From contig JAPLFM010000204.1 of the NCBI GenBank assembly GCA_026390675.1, forward strand, positions 1-39,268: DNA of 39,268 nucleotides, read 5' to 3'. The stretch comes from Candidatus Kapaibacterium sp. GTDB lineage: Bacteria > Bacteroidota > Ignavibacteria > Kapaibacteriales > UBA2268. A model generated the notes under the pieces. It did no database searches and was not told the origin of the DNA. It saw only the letters and a program-made list of their open reading frames with translations. Position 1 is the stretch's first letter. The number at the start of each line of letters is the position of its first letter. Positions 1-9,202 of this stretch are shown here, piece after piece. The position numbers and the translations under genes are program-made.

Positions 1-358
1 ATTCATATACTTCAGTGGTTGTTCCAACCGTAGAACGATTGTTTTTCTTTGGGCTAACTTGTTGAATAGCTACAGCAGGCGGAAGTCCTGAAATTGATTC
101 TACTTCTGGTTTGCCCATTCTTTCAAGAAATTGCCTAGCATAAGACGATAGTGACTCAACAAATCTGCGTTGACCTTCTGCATAGATAGTATCAAATGCA
201 AGAGATGACTTTCCAGAACCTGAAACTCCAGTTATAACAGTTAGTTTGTTTCTAGGAATATCTATATCAATATTTTTTAAATTATGTAGATTTGCACCTT
301 TGATTGAAATAACTTTCTGTAATTCAATGGGTTTAGCAGTGCTTTTCTTATTCGACAT
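1..358 (-). CDS. uvrA: Excinuclease ABC subunit A, N-terminal 119 residues (runs off the left edge)
   Basis: Reading the minus strand from the ATG at 356-358 gives a start of [20 protein letters not shown] followed by the UvrA signature: the [10 protein letters not shown] stretch, the Walker A loop GVSGSGKSS at about residues 44-52, then [22 protein letters not shown]. This is the damage-recognition ATPase of nucleotide excision repair, which loads UvrB at lesions in the cytoplasm. The segment after the first ATPase motif reads [11 protein letters not shown] and then [12 protein letters not shown], a conserved UvrA region but with a non-standard Gln-rich variant instead of the usual IEQK. Only the N-terminus is visible; the gene continues beyond base 1. 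It is the last gene of the leftward group, 73 bp after the lipoprotein gene, so it may be read from that operon or from its own promoter. The family assignment is certain. Confidence 0.97.
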   Translation of the reverse strand, partial: MSNKKSTAKPIELQKVISIKGANLHNLKNIDIDIPRNKLTVITGVSGSGKSSLAFDTIYAEGQRRFVESLSSYARQFLERMGKPEVESISGLPPAVAIQQVSPKKNNRSTVGTTTEVYE

Positions 359-431
359 CTTGAGTAATCCAATTTTAATTTTGGTTTAAATACAATTTCA
401 CTTTTTGTAAAGTGCAATTATATATTAACCC

Positions 432-1511
432 TTAATAAAAGAGAATATTGTTAGGATTTGTGCCAGTTGGAATAATCTTTGTTACTTGTTTTGAGGAAAG
501 GTTAAAAACTAAAACTTCTCCACTAATTTGATAGTTTTTAGCATTGCATATCCAAATTTCAGTTTCACTTGGATTGATTTGCAAACCATACCAGTTTTCA
601 TCTTTTGTGTTTGTTAAAAGATGCACTTTAAAATGACTAGTAGAATTTAAATCAATCTCCCATAATCCGGCTTTGTTTATGTAATATAGTTTGTTTTTGA
701 AAACTAAACTACGAGTTATAGAATCTCTCCATTCATAAGTTTTAACCAAAGTAGTGGCGTAAAATTCAACAATACCACCCATTGAATCAAGCTGAGTAAG
801 TGAAGGTAGGTTTTTATAAACTCCATAAACCTTATTATTTATTTTAGAATAATGAACTTCTATAATATTATTACCACAAAAGACATTAGCAGTTTCTAAA
901 TTAGAATTAAAATCAATTTTAGAAATAGTACCTGCTTTTGGGGCATCTTTTAGATAATCGCCATATCCTGAATTAGCAACAAATAGGGAAGTTCCATCAT
1001 TGGCAAGACCTTCGGGTGCTGGACCAACTGGTATATTTGTAATTATTTGAAAAGTAGTAGGGTTAAATTTAATCACTTGCTTTTGATAAAGGTCAGAAAC
1101 AAAACCGATAGTATCATTTACAATTGTTAAGCTTCTTAAAGCAGAATTGGTATTTAGTATAATCCTATTTATAAATTTACCAGTTTTAAGATTGAATATC
1201 TCAATACTTTTAGAAGTTGTAATACTGATATATGCCGTATCACCTTTTCTTTTTATATCAAAAGCCGTATCACCAAGCTTAATGTTATTAATCAAACTAT
1301 AATAATCTTTGATTATTATAGTTGAATCAATTAAATACTTATCTAATCGTGAGTTATTACTACCCCAAAGTCCTTCACATAAAATAAAAGCTACATTGTT
1401 AAATGAATCTTCAACTTTTGATGAAATTGGAGAAGTAGGAGTTTGAACACACGAAGTAAAAGTAAGTGTTGAAAGGGTTAAAAGTATTAGATAATGGGAT
1501 TGTCTTTTCAA
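432..1511 (-). CDS. Surface beta-propeller lipoprotein, YncE/DUF5074-like (possible BtuG-type cobamide binder)
   Basis: A 359-aa protein with a lipoprotein signal peptide (hydrophobic stretch, lipobox TFTSC, Cys about residue 21) followed by repeated propeller-like strands, such as a GDTAYISITTSKSIEIFNLKTG-like repeat split over residues 90-115. The opening LCEGLWGSNNSRLDKY resembles the start of DUF5074/YncE-like proteins of Bacteroidota. Characterised members include BtuG, an outer-membrane lipoprotein that captures vitamin B12 for BtuB. The start is a TTG at 1509-1511; no ATG is available, because an in-frame stop lies two codons upstream and there is no internal Met before the lipobox. 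It lies 3 bp behind the neighbouring surface-protein gene, so the two are co-transcribed. The specific B12 role is inference from the gene pair; no TonB receptor or cobalamin riboswitch is visible here. Confidence 0.75.
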   Translation of the reverse strand: MKRQSHYLILLTLSTLTFTSCVQTPTSPISSKVEDSFNNVAFILCEGLWGSNNSRLDKYLIDSTIIIKDYYSLINNIKLGDTAFDIKRKGDTAYISITTSKSIEIFNLKTGKFINRIILNTNSALRSLTIVNDTIGFVSDLYQKQVIKFNPTTFQIITNIPVGPAPEGLANDGTSLFVANSGYGDYLKDAPKAGTISKIDFNSNLETANVFCGNNIIEVHYSKINNKVYGVYKNLPSLTQLDSMGGIVEFYATTLVKTYEWRDSITRSLVFKNKLYYINKAGLWEIDLNSTSHFKVHLLTNTKDENWYGLQINPSETEIWICNAKNYQISGEVLVFNLSSKQVTKIIPTGTNPNNILFY

Positions 1512-1514
1512 GTT

Positions 1515-2390
1515 CTACTCAACTATATGTTTAAAAGAAATAAAAGAATTATCGATTAAATTATAATATGAAATTATCAAAAAGTTAGAATTTAAATTGT
1601 TTAAATCAATTTCATAAGTGCTTGAAACAGAATGATATAAGATATTTCCTAAATATGAATATATTGAAATATTTTTAATGTCGTTATTTTTATTAAATGT
1701 TAATTTGTTGTTTGAAATTTTATATAAATTTGGTTTATCCACATCATTATCCACTATTGAAATATCATCTATTAACTTAATACCAACAACTGCATCAAGA
1801 TCAAAGCCACTAAGAATTGGGTCATAATTTGGATGATTTGGTGTTTTAGCAATATACTCTGTAAAATCTTTGATTTTAATATATTTTATATAAACTAATC
1901 CAAGTTTCTTAAAATCAAACCCATTACCACCACAAGTATAGGGATTATAATCTTTACCCTTTGTAAGAGTTGGTTTAGTGCCGGCACAACCATTTAAAGA
2001 CAATGAATCATAAGGAAAAGTATAATAATTAGTTCCATCTTGGCTAACACTTATTATGGCTGGTTCTTTAAACAAGGCATCGGTTAAAGGATTTTTCAGA
2101 ACATTTTCATAAATGAAGAAATCATCACCACTAACATCTAAAAGCACTTTGTTTTTAAATCCTAAAATTATTTCACCACCCATTCCAAGAGATAGCACAT
2201 CTTCTTGTCCATTTGCTGGTACAAGCGAATCAGCTTCAAGATATGGTAAACCAAATATGTTCTTTGGAAAGTAAGCAGTATCTTGGCCTAAATTCTGCCC
2301 AGTTCCTGGTTTGAAACTATATACAGTATCTACACCTTGAAAAGAAAAAGCTAATGAGAATGAATAGAAAAATAAGAAAATAAATTTCAT
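1515..2390 (-). CDS. Secreted cell-surface protein of the FDLDAV type, with a T9SS-like C-terminal domain
   Basis: A 291-aa protein with an N-terminal signal peptide (MKFIFLFFYSFSLAFSFQ). The body carries a recognisable pattern: ADSLVPANG near residue 55, a DDFFIYENV stretch, ISVSQDGTNYYTFPYD, a GGNGFDF segment and a late GFDLDAVVGI motif. This set of motifs occurs in Bacteroidota surface proteins often encoded beside YncE/BtuG-like propeller lipoproteins. The last ~75 residues (SNNKLTFNKNN, then an IYSYLGNILYH strand pattern) resemble a degenerate type A sorting domain for type IX secretion. Two Cys residues in a GCAGTKP/PYTCGGN context could form a disulfide. The ATG overlaps the alr stop by 4 bp (2387-2390), indicating translational coupling. 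Molecular function is not known; cobamide salvage is a guess from the neighbour. Confidence 0.65.
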   Translation of the reverse strand: MKFIFLFFYSFSLAFSFQGVDTVYSFKPGTGQNLGQDTAYFPKNIFGLPYLEADSLVPANGQEDVLSLGMGGEIILGFKNKVLLDVSGDDFFIYENVLKNPLTDALFKEPAIISVSQDGTNYYTFPYDSLSLNGCAGTKPTLTKGKDYNPYTCGGNGFDFKKLGLVYIKYIKIKDFTEYIAKTPNHPNYDPILSGFDLDAVVGIKLIDDISIVDNDVDKPNLYKISNNKLTFNKNNDIKNISIYSYLGNILYHSVSSTYEIDLNNLNSNFLIISYYNLIDNSFISFKHIVE

Positions 2391-3484
2391 AACACATACA
2401 CCCTAGGTATTCTTGGAAGAAGGGAAGTTGTAATCTCATAAGAAATAGTATTTGCTTTTTCTGCAAGCTCATAAGCAGTAATTTCATCATTACCTTGCTT
2501 ACCAATTAATATTACTTCATCACCAATTATAATATCTGACTCTGAAATGTCTATCATACACTGATCCATGCAAACAGATCCAATAAGTTTGAATCTTTTA
2601 CCTTTAATTAAGCACTCAGCTTTATTTGTTAATGCAACAGGGTAGCCATCACCATATCCAATTGATATTAGTCCAACTTTTATATTTTTATCGGTTTTGT
2701 ATTTAAAACTATATCCAACTATCTCTCCTTTTTTAACTTCCTTTATCAAAGATATTTTAGTTTTTAAAGTTAAAGTAGGTTTCAAACCAAATTTAAGTGC
2801 TAATTTTTCATCTGGCATTAAACCATGAAGAGCAATTCCAGGACGAACGTGAGTTGCAAACGAATTATTGTAATTGAGTATCCCAGAAGAATTACTTAAA
2901 TGTATATATTGCAATGTTTTATTAATCTTATTTAAAGTTTCTTTAAATAGATTTTGTTGTTTATTTGAAGTATCACTTTCTAAATCTTCTGATGCTAAGT
3001 AATGAGACATAAGTCCAACTATTTCAATACCTTTTAATGATTGAGTTAATTCTAATACGTCATCAATTTCATTTACTAAAAAACCATCTCTATGCATTCC
3101 AGTATCAATAAACAAATGTACTTTTACTTTTGTATTTGCTGAAATACCAGCTTCTGATAAAGCTTTCAAATGAGATTTACTTCCACTTGCAACTTGTAAG
3201 TTATAATCAACAATCATATTTACTTCAGAATCATATCCCTGAGCCATTATTAATATTTCGCCATTGTCACCATTTTCTCTTAATAATTTTGCTTCACTAG
3301 CAAAGGCAACAGCCAAAATAGCAATATTTTCATCTCTTAAAATTCTTGCAACTTCAATAATTCCATGGCCATAGGCGTTTGCTTTAACAACTCCAATTAA
3401 TTCACATTGTTTTGAATATTCTTTGATTTTGTTGATGTTATATCTTAAGTTTGAAATGTTTATTTCAATTTTTGTTTGACGCAT
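2387..3484 (-). CDS. alr: Alanine racemase
   Basis: A 365-aa PLP enzyme interconverting L- and D-alanine for peptidoglycan synthesis. The N-terminal TIM barrel carries the PLP-lysine motif VVKANAYGHG with Lys34. The C-terminal beta domain carries IGYGDGYP with the second catalytic base Tyr277 and the GSVCMDQCMID segment typical of Alr. Length is normal for the family. The ATG at 3482-3484 is chosen because the barrel starts immediately after it. It is the first gene of a leftward three-gene operon: its stop overlaps the next ATG by 4 bp. Divergent from it is the PorE-like gene, so the 103-bp gap holds two promoters, though no clear promoter box was recognised. Confidence in the family is very high; pairing with two surface proteins is unusual. 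Confidence 0.97.
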   Translation of the reverse strand: MRQTKIEINISNLRYNINKIKEYSKQCELIGVVKANAYGHGIIEVARILRDENIAILAVAFASEAKLLRENGDNGEILIMAQGYDSEVNMIVDYNLQVASGSKSHLKALSEAGISANTKVKVHLFIDTGMHRDGFLVNEIDDVLELTQSLKGIEIVGLMSHYLASEDLESDTSNKQQNLFKETLNKINKTLQYIHLSNSSGILNYNNSFATHVRPGIALHGLMPDEKLALKFGLKPTLTLKTKISLIKEVKKGEIVGYSFKYKTDKNIKVGLISIGYGDGYPVALTNKAECLIKGKRFKLIGSVCMDQCMIDISESDIIIGDEVILIGKQGNDEITAYELAEKANTISYEITTSLLPRIPRVYVL

Positions 3485-3587
3485 ACTAAATAATTGTAAA
3501 AATATACCGATATTTGAAAATAGAACATATAAGTAAATACAAAACTATTAAATTTATATCTATTTGCAATCTTACTTTATTAAAATA

Positions 3588-5366
3588 ATGAACAATAATT
3601 CGACAAAATATTTCAGAATACTACTTTTATCAATTAGTTTAATACTTATAGATGGTTGTGCTTCTGCTAAGAAAAAGAACAGTAATCAATGCTCAGATTC
3701 ACCAGCAACTGGTAATCTGGGTTCTTATATAAATTCTCAATTTGATGAATTAAACCCTGTTATTTACGATAATACTTTGTTTTATTTAACCCAAACAAAT
3801 GATGCAAAGCAAACTCTTTTGTTAAATTCAGCAAATATAGATAAACGATCAACAGATAATTTTTTAAGCAAAAGAGAAATTAAAGATTATCCTATTTTTT
3901 TGCTAAATAGTCCTAGTTGTCCTAGTTTTTATTTTGATTTTCAACTTAAAGAGTTAAATATTTATTTTTCAGCAATTAATATTGTAAACAAAAAGAAAAA
4001 TAGAGATATATTTACATCAAAGTTTAGTAGTTATACTTGGTCAATTCCATTAGTTTTGAACTCAAATGTAAATAGCGAAAGCTATGAAGCTCAACAATTT
4101 ATAACTGAAGATGGAAAATATTTGCTTTTTGCTTCTGATAAAGAGGGTGGATTTGGAGGTTTAGATATTTACATATCCAAAAAAGAAAATGATGGTAGTT
4201 GGTCAAAAGCTGTAAATTTAGGTCCAGAAATTAATACTCCAAAAGAAGATGGATTTCCATTTGTTTCAAAAGATGGTTCACTTTATTTTTCATCAAATGG
4301 ATACAAGTTAGAAAAAGATTTCGATATTTTTAAAGCTAATAAGTTATCAGAAATGCAATGGACTAAACCAATTAAAATGTCATTACCAATAAATTCTGAC
4401 AATGATGATATTTCATTTTCAATTAATGAAAAAAACATTTATCTTTCATCTAACAGACCAAATGGATGTGGAGGATATGATATTTATAGGTTTGAGCTTT
4501 GTGCTCCTGTAGTTTTATCTGGCAAAATAACTACAAAAGATGAAACTGTTCAAATTGATGGTAATGTAGAGCTTTTAGATAAAAATGGAAATTTGATTGA
4601 CAAAGCAATCATAAGTGAAAGTGGTAGATATACTTTTTCAGTAAAAGCTGGTGAAGAATACAAAATAAAGTATCAAAATAATTGTGAAAAAGATTTTATT
4701 TCCACTCAAACAATAATATCGCCTTGTGATGAAAATAGTACAATTCAAATAGTTTCAAACATAGTTCTTCCTGAAAATATTAAAGAATTTATGTTTGAGG
4801 AAATAGATGTACCTTTCTTTTTATCTGGATATTATGAGCCTATTACAACTAAAAATTTAGATGATTTAAAACTAAAGTTTTCATATAATATTATAGGTCT
4901 AAATGAAAACACTAAATATATAGAATATCCTTCCAAAGAATATTATGATTATGCTCCTATTATTGAAAATGCATTAATTAATGCAACTAAATTTATAAAC
5001 AACAAAATAGATAATTTTAAAAATGTTTGTTATAAAGGAACTGAAAAAATAATTATAAAGGTTATAGGTTTTTCTGATCCAAGAAAATTCTCAGATAATG
5101 CTATTTACATTGGTGGGAATATTAATGACTCTAATATCGGATTTAGCATTTCAACTGGAGTTAAAATGTCAAATAGTTTACTTTCAACTTTAAGATCATA
5201 CCATACAGCTAAATATATTGAAAATGAATTAATTAAAAACTTAAGTTATGAGAAAATAAAAGATAGAATTATCTGGCAAATTGATGGAAATGGAATTGAT
5301 GATTCAGAAAAACAAAATGAATTTAAACGAAGAGTAAGTGTAAAAATATCAGTAGTTAAAAATTAA
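3588..5366 (+). CDS. PorE-like outer-membrane lipoprotein: PD40 propeller, carboxypeptidase-regulatory-like domain, OmpA-like C-terminus
   Basis: A 592-aa lipoprotein from the ATG at 3588 (a TTG eight codons upstream is less likely). The signal peptide ends in lipobox LIDGC. Then come PD40/WD40-like repeats recognisable by LLFASDKEGGFGGLDIYISK, LYFSSNGYKLEKDFDIFKA and IYLSSNRPNGCGGYDIYRF, a small beta-sandwich (residues ~310-390, GKITTKDETV start) resembling a carboxypeptidase regulatory domain, and a divergent OmpA-like peptidoglycan-binding domain (VIGFSDPRKF through LSTLRSYHTAKYIENEL to the FKRRVSVKI end). This order matches PorE of the type IX secretion system and related envelope proteins of Bacteroidota, but the N-terminal TPR region of PorE is absent. 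The role is probably anchoring an outer-membrane complex to peptidoglycan. It is a monocistronic-looking gene, 87 bp before tdh. Assignment to T9SS itself is inference. Confidence 0.75.
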   Translation: MNNNSTKYFRILLLSISLILIDGCASAKKKNSNQCSDSPATGNLGSYINSQFDELNPVIYDNTLFYLTQTNDAKQTLLLNSANIDKRSTDNFLSKREIKDYPIFLLNSPSCPSFYFDFQLKELNIYFSAINIVNKKKNRDIFTSKFSSYTWSIPLVLNSNVNSESYEAQQFITEDGKYLLFASDKEGGFGGLDIYISKKENDGSWSKAVNLGPEINTPKEDGFPFVSKDGSLYFSSNGYKLEKDFDIFKANKLSEMQWTKPIKMSLPINSDNDDISFSINEKNIYLSSNRPNGCGGYDIYRFELCAPVVLSGKITTKDETVQIDGNVELLDKNGNLIDKAIISESGRYTFSVKAGEEYKIKYQNNCEKDFISTQTIISPCDENSTIQIVSNIVLPENIKEFMFEEIDVPFFLSGYYEPITTKNLDDLKLKFSYNIIGLNENTKYIEYPSKEYYDYAPIIENALINATKFINNKIDNFKNVCYKGTEKIIIKVIGFSDPRKFSDNAIYIGGNINDSNIGFSISTGVKMSNSLLSTLRSYHTAKYIENELIKNLSYEKIKDRIIWQIDGNGIDDSEKQNEFKRRVSVKISVVKN

Positions 5367-5453
5367 TATGTAATTTGAAATATATTTACCCTAATTTTTT
5401 TATAAAAAGCCTTAAATTGCAGTTTATGTTTAATCATTAAATTGCATTTTAAA

Positions 5454-6410
5454 ATGGAAAAAATATTAGTAACTGGTGCTTCTGGTCAAATTGGTACAGA
5501 ATTGATTAAAGCTCTTAGAGTAAAATATGGTAAAGATCTGATAATTGCTACGGACTTAAAAGTAAATGATTCACTTGCAAGTGGAGGTGTTTTTGAAATA
5601 CTAAATGTTTTAGACAAACCTCGTCTGGAAGAATTGATAATTAATTATGATATTAAAATTATTTATCATTTGGCTGCATTACTTTCTGCTACTGGTGAAA
5701 AAGATCCAATACTTTGTTGGAATGTAAACATTAATGGTACTTTAAATGTACTAGAACTTGCCTTAAAATATAATTTAAAAAGACTTTTTATTCCAAGTTC
5801 TATTGCTGTATGGGGAAGTGGCATACCTTCAACTAACACACCTCAAGAAACTGTATTGCAACCTGCAACAATGTATGGAGTAACTAAAGTAGCTGGCGAA
5901 TTGCTCTGCGATTATTTTGTAGCAAAATACAAGTTGGATTGTAGAGGGATTAGATATCCAGGTATAATTTCCTCTGAAACTTTACCAGGTGGTGGTACAA
6001 CCGACTATGCAGTTGAAATATTCTATGAAGCTATTAAAAACAATCGTTATACTTCTTTTTTAAGTGAAAATTCAACTTTGCCAATGATGTATATGCCGGA
6101 TTGCATTAAAGCAACAATTGATTTGATGGAAGCTGATTTTGATAGTTTAATTCATCATTCAAATTTTAATCTTGCGTCAATGAGTTTTTCACCAAAAGAA
6201 CTTGCTGAAGAAATTAAAATGCATTTGCCAGATTTTGAAATGGAGTATGCTCCAGATTATAGACAAGCAATAGCTGATAGTTGGCCCCAATCAATTGATG
6301 ATTCTTCTGCTAGAAAAGAATGGAATTGGAAACCTGAATTTAATATTAAAACTATGACAAAAGATATGATTGAAAAGCTTTCAGTAAAATATAAATTAGG
6401 TGAGTTTTGA
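5454..6410 (+). CDS. tdh: L-threonine 3-dehydrogenase, short-chain (epimerase-like) type
   Basis: A 318-aa extended short-chain dehydrogenase. It starts with the NAD-binding loop LVTGASGQIG (residues 5-14), has the ALLSATGEKDP stretch, the catalytic Tyr-x3-Lys in MYGVTKVAGE, and the family-specific RYPGIISSETLPGGGTTDYA and LPMMYMPDCI segments seen in Bacteroidota-type threonine dehydrogenases (UDP-galactose-epimerase-like, unrelated to the zinc enzyme of E. coli). It oxidises L-threonine to 2-amino-3-ketobutyrate, which KBL (not in this window) cleaves to glycine and acetyl-CoA. The ATG at 5454 is preferred over a TTG four codons upstream because the Rossmann strand begins directly after it. 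The stop overlaps the start of the next gene by 4 bp. Together with gcvP and serC, this window is rich in glycine/serine/threonine genes. Confidence 0.93.
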   Translation: MEKILVTGASGQIGTELIKALRVKYGKDLIIATDLKVNDSLASGGVFEILNVLDKPRLEELIINYDIKIIYHLAALLSATGEKDPILCWNVNINGTLNVLELALKYNLKRLFIPSSIAVWGSGIPSTNTPQETVLQPATMYGVTKVAGELLCDYFVAKYKLDCRGIRYPGIISSETLPGGGTTDYAVEIFYEAIKNNRYTSFLSENSTLPMMYMPDCIKATIDLMEADFDSLIHHSNFNLASMSFSPKELAEEIKMHLPDFEMEYAPDYRQAIADSWPQSIDDSSARKEWNWKPEFNIKTMTKDMIEKLSVKYKLGEF

Positions 6411-7852
6411 TTCAATTTTTTATCATAAGTTTGTTTTTTTCTTGTAATTTCCTGAAACTTTTTCAAATTTTTGCAATAGGTTCTTATGGAGTTACTACTT
6501 TGGATATTGTTTTTATTTTTGTTTTCTTTTATATAATATATAAACATTTTTGGCTAAATGAACCTTTATATTTTGTAAAAAACAATATTATATTTTTTGT
6601 GGGTTTGTTTTTAGTTTGTGCGATTTTGAGTGCATTTAACCCAATTTTAACTACAAGTAAATACTTTATATTTCAATATTTTAAAACTGCTATTCATTTT
6701 TTTTATTTAGTTTTACTGTTTTCATATTTTTCATTAATTATCATCGATTTAAAAATTTGGAATAATTTTTTTAAATTTATGTTGATAACTTCAATTCCAC
6801 TAAATATTTATGCAATTTACCAGCTTTTTGCCAGAATGTTTGATCTTCCTTGGGCTTATGTTAAGATTACAAATGTTTCAATGTTAACTAGAGGTGCTTT
6901 TGATAATATTGATGATGTAACACAAATTGTTTTAACTTTTGAAAATTTCTATCGTGCAACTTCAATTTTTTCTGAACCTTCAGCATTAGCTGGATTTAAT
7001 CTCTATATATTAGTCATTATAATTGTTCCTTTTTACATTGGAGGGAGACATTTTTTAAAATCAAATTTTTTAAATTCTTTTATATTTATATTGTCTTTAA
7101 TTGCAACTTTTCTTACATTTTCTTTAACTGCTTCATCAGGATTGTTTTTCATAATTGTTTGTATGATATTTTTAGAAAGAATTAATAAACAATTAATAAT
7201 TAAATCATTATTTTATTTAACTATTATGATCTTTATTTTAATTGCTTTTGATAATTATCTTTTTCAATTTACAAATATAAAAGTAACAGATTTGTTTTAT
7301 CAAAGAATTGCAACTACACTTTTTAAATCAAAAGAAATAGAAGGAATCGTAGGTGAATCATTCCATGAGAGAGGATTCTCTTTTTGGGATTCAATTGAAA
7401 TTTGGCTTCATTATCCAATAATTGGTATTGGATTAGGAACAACTTCTTTAAATAATTTGAAAGCTATGGCATATAGTCAATTTACTTCAACTGCTATATT
7501 AGTAGAAATGGGAATAATTGGTTTCATAACTTACGTTTGTTTCTTTTATTCATTAGTATATAATTCTTTAAAAGTAAGAATATTAATCTTAAAAGTTAAA
7601 TACAATAATCATGAGTTTGATTATAACACATTAGGGAGAATTTGTATATATATAATACTTTTACAATTGTTTTTTAATTTTGTAACATCAAATTTATTAG
7701 TTTCAGAAGCTTCGTGGATGATTTTGATGTTTGTAGCAAGTATTATTCATAATATTCAAATTAAAAACAATATAGAGGTTTATAAGTTTAAATTTTTAAA
7801 AAATTCTTATAAAGAAAAGCTTAGTTGTTATTTAAAAAGCAAAAGTATATAA
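6407..7852 (+). CDS. O-antigen ligase/polymerase-like (Wzy_C/WaaL family) integral membrane protein
   Basis: About 481 aa, dominated by long hydrophobic Phe/Ile-rich segments (at least ten predicted membrane spans by inspection). Near residue 325 a periplasmic-loop motif precedes HYPIIGIGLGTT, the pattern of the Wzy_C domain in O-antigen ligases and polymerases, which transfer or polymerise lipid-linked glycans at the outer face of the inner membrane. A conserved-looking FYRATSIFSEPSALAGF lies around residue 185, also typical. There is no ATG at the 5' end: the only plausible early start is the TTG at 6407-6409, overlapping the tdh stop (TTGA), so the exact N-terminus is uncertain. It terminates at a strong hairpin. 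Substrate is unknown; no glycosyltransferase cluster surrounds it, but a flippase gene lies 3.3 kb downstream. Confidence 0.75.
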   Translation: MIQFFIISLFFSCNFLKLFQIFAIGSYGVTTLDIVFIFVFFYIIYKHFWLNEPLYFVKNNIIFFVGLFLVCAILSAFNPILTTSKYFIFQYFKTAIHFFYLVLLFSYFSLIIIDLKIWNNFFKFMLITSIPLNIYAIYQLFARMFDLPWAYVKITNVSMLTRGAFDNIDDVTQIVLTFENFYRATSIFSEPSALAGFNLYILVIIIVPFYIGGRHFLKSNFLNSFIFILSLIATFLTFSLTASSGLFFIIVCMIFLERINKQLIIKSLFYLTIMIFILIAFDNYLFQFTNIKVTDLFYQRIATTLFKSKEIEGIVGESFHERGFSFWDSIEIWLHYPIIGIGLGTTSLNNLKAMAYSQFTSTAILVEMGIIGFITYVCFFYSLVYNSLKVRILILKVKYNNHEFDYNTLGRICIYIILLQLFFNFVTSNLLVSEASWMILMFVASIIHNIQIKNNIEVYKFKFLKNSYKEKLSCYLKSKSI

Positions 7853-7882
7853 AAAAAGCCAAACTGCAAAGTTTGGCTTTTT
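7853..7882. terminator. Bidirectional intrinsic terminator between the ligase-like gene and serC
   Basis: A perfect 12-bp stem AAAAAGCCAAAC / GTTTGGCTTTTT with a TGCAAA loop begins the base after the ligase-like stop codon. T-runs on both strands let it end rightward transcription of that gene and leftward transcription of serC, which stops 12 bp away. Confidence 0.93.
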
Positions 7883-7893
7883 AATAAATTTTA

Positions 7894-8985
7894 TTACTTA
7901 TTAGCTTGGTAAAAAGTTTCCATAAATTCAGATAAAGCAATTGCAGATTCGTTTGGAAGAGCATTATAAGTAGAAGCTCTTACACCTCCTACTAAACGGT
8001 GCCCTTTTAAACCAATCATATTAAGAGCTTTGGCTTCATTAATAAACTTGTTTTCTAAATCTTCACTTGGTAAATTAAAAGTTATATTCATTAATGATCT
8101 ATCTTTAGGATTTTCTACTGAACCTTTGTAAAAATCATTTCTTGAATCAATTTTATCATAAATATAATTCGCTTTTATTATGTTATTTGATTGAATAGCA
8201 TCTATCCCACCTTGTTTCATAATCCATTTAAATGTTCTGTTAACAACAAAAATAGGTAAACAAGGAGGAGTATTAAACATTGAATCTTCTTTAGCGTGAG
8301 TTACATATTTTAACATTGTAGGTAGTTTGGAATTTTCAGTTTCCATAAATGAATTTTTAATTACTACTAATGTAACTCCTGAAGGTCCAATATTTTTCTG
8401 AGCACCTGCATAAATTAAACTACATTTTGAGAAATCGTATCTTTGAGCAAATAGATCAGATGACATATCTACAATTAATGGTACACTTCCAGTATTTGGT
8501 AATTCTCTCCATTCTGTACCATAAATAGTATTATTGGTAGTAATATGGCAGTAATCAGCATCTTTAGAGTATGCAATATTTTGAGGAATATAGTTGAAAT
8601 TTTTATCTGAAGAGCTAGCTATTTCATTTACTTCAATACCTTCTGTTGCAATAATTTTAGCTTCTTTATAAGCTTTTGTAGCCCAAACACCAGTATTGAT
8701 ATAGTCAACTTTTTTATGCATAAAGTTCATAGGTACCATAGCAAATTGCAAACTTGCTCCACCACCAAGAAATAGAACAGTATATTCTTTTTCAGACAAT
8801 TCCATTAATTTCAAACAATCTGCTTGAGCTTCTTTAATGACAGCTTCAAAATCTTTTGACCTGTGGCTCATCTCCATAATGGACATACCTAAACCATTAT
8901 AATCTAAAGCTGCTTTACTTGTTTGCTCTACAACTTCTAGAGGTAAAACTGCAGGTCCTGCACTAAAATTATGGGCTCTAAACAT
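7894..8985 (-). CDS. serC: Phosphoserine aminotransferase
   Basis: A 363-aa class V PLP aminotransferase converting 3-phosphohydroxypyruvate and glutamate to phosphoserine (serine synthesis; also used in the PLP pathway in some bacteria). It starts with the family hallmark FRAHNFSAGPAVLP, has LFLGGGASLQFAMVPMN, the W107-type stacking region NTGVWATKA, and the PLP lysine Lys197 in AGAQKNIGPSG. The C-terminal GHRLVGGVRASTYNALP motif with the substrate-binding Arg is intact. A Shine-Dalgarno-like GGAG lies about 11 bp before the ATG. It is transcribed alone towards the shared terminator; upstream is a 217-bp AT-rich divergent promoter region with scpA in which no operator was recognised. Confidence 0.97.
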   Translation of the reverse strand: MFRAHNFSAGPAVLPLEVVEQTSKAALDYNGLGMSIMEMSHRSKDFEAVIKEAQADCLKLMELSEKEYTVLFLGGGASLQFAMVPMNFMHKKVDYINTGVWATKAYKEAKIIATEGIEVNEIASSSDKNFNYIPQNIAYSKDADYCHITTNNTIYGTEWRELPNTGSVPLIVDMSSDLFAQRYDFSKCSLIYAGAQKNIGPSGVTLVVIKNSFMETENSKLPTMLKYVTHAKEDSMFNTPPCLPIFVVNRTFKWIMKQGGIDAIQSNNIIKANYIYDKIDSRNDFYKGSVENPKDRSLMNITFNLPSEDLENKFINEAKALNMIGLKGHRLVGGVRASTYNALPNESAIALSEFMETFYQANK

Positions 8986-9202
8986 TTAACTATTCTCCAA
9001 TAAACATTTAAAATGTAAAAAATAATATTCAAAATTAAGTGATTTTAACTGATTTATAAAGAATTATTAAGTTCTTTTAAATAATTTTTTAAATTCAATG
9101 ATTAAAGTATCAAAAAAATTAGTTGTAATACTTTCTTGTTGATAACTTCAAATCAATATATATATCTATTTTTGGTATTTTTGAAGTTAAATAAAAAAAA
9201 AT

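Noticed and set aside
3564-3587. TTG start eight codons upstream of the PorE-like ATG
   Set aside because: The ATG at 3588 gives a standard lipoprotein signal peptide; the extension adds nothing recognisable. The same reasoning rejects the TTG at 5442 for tdh.
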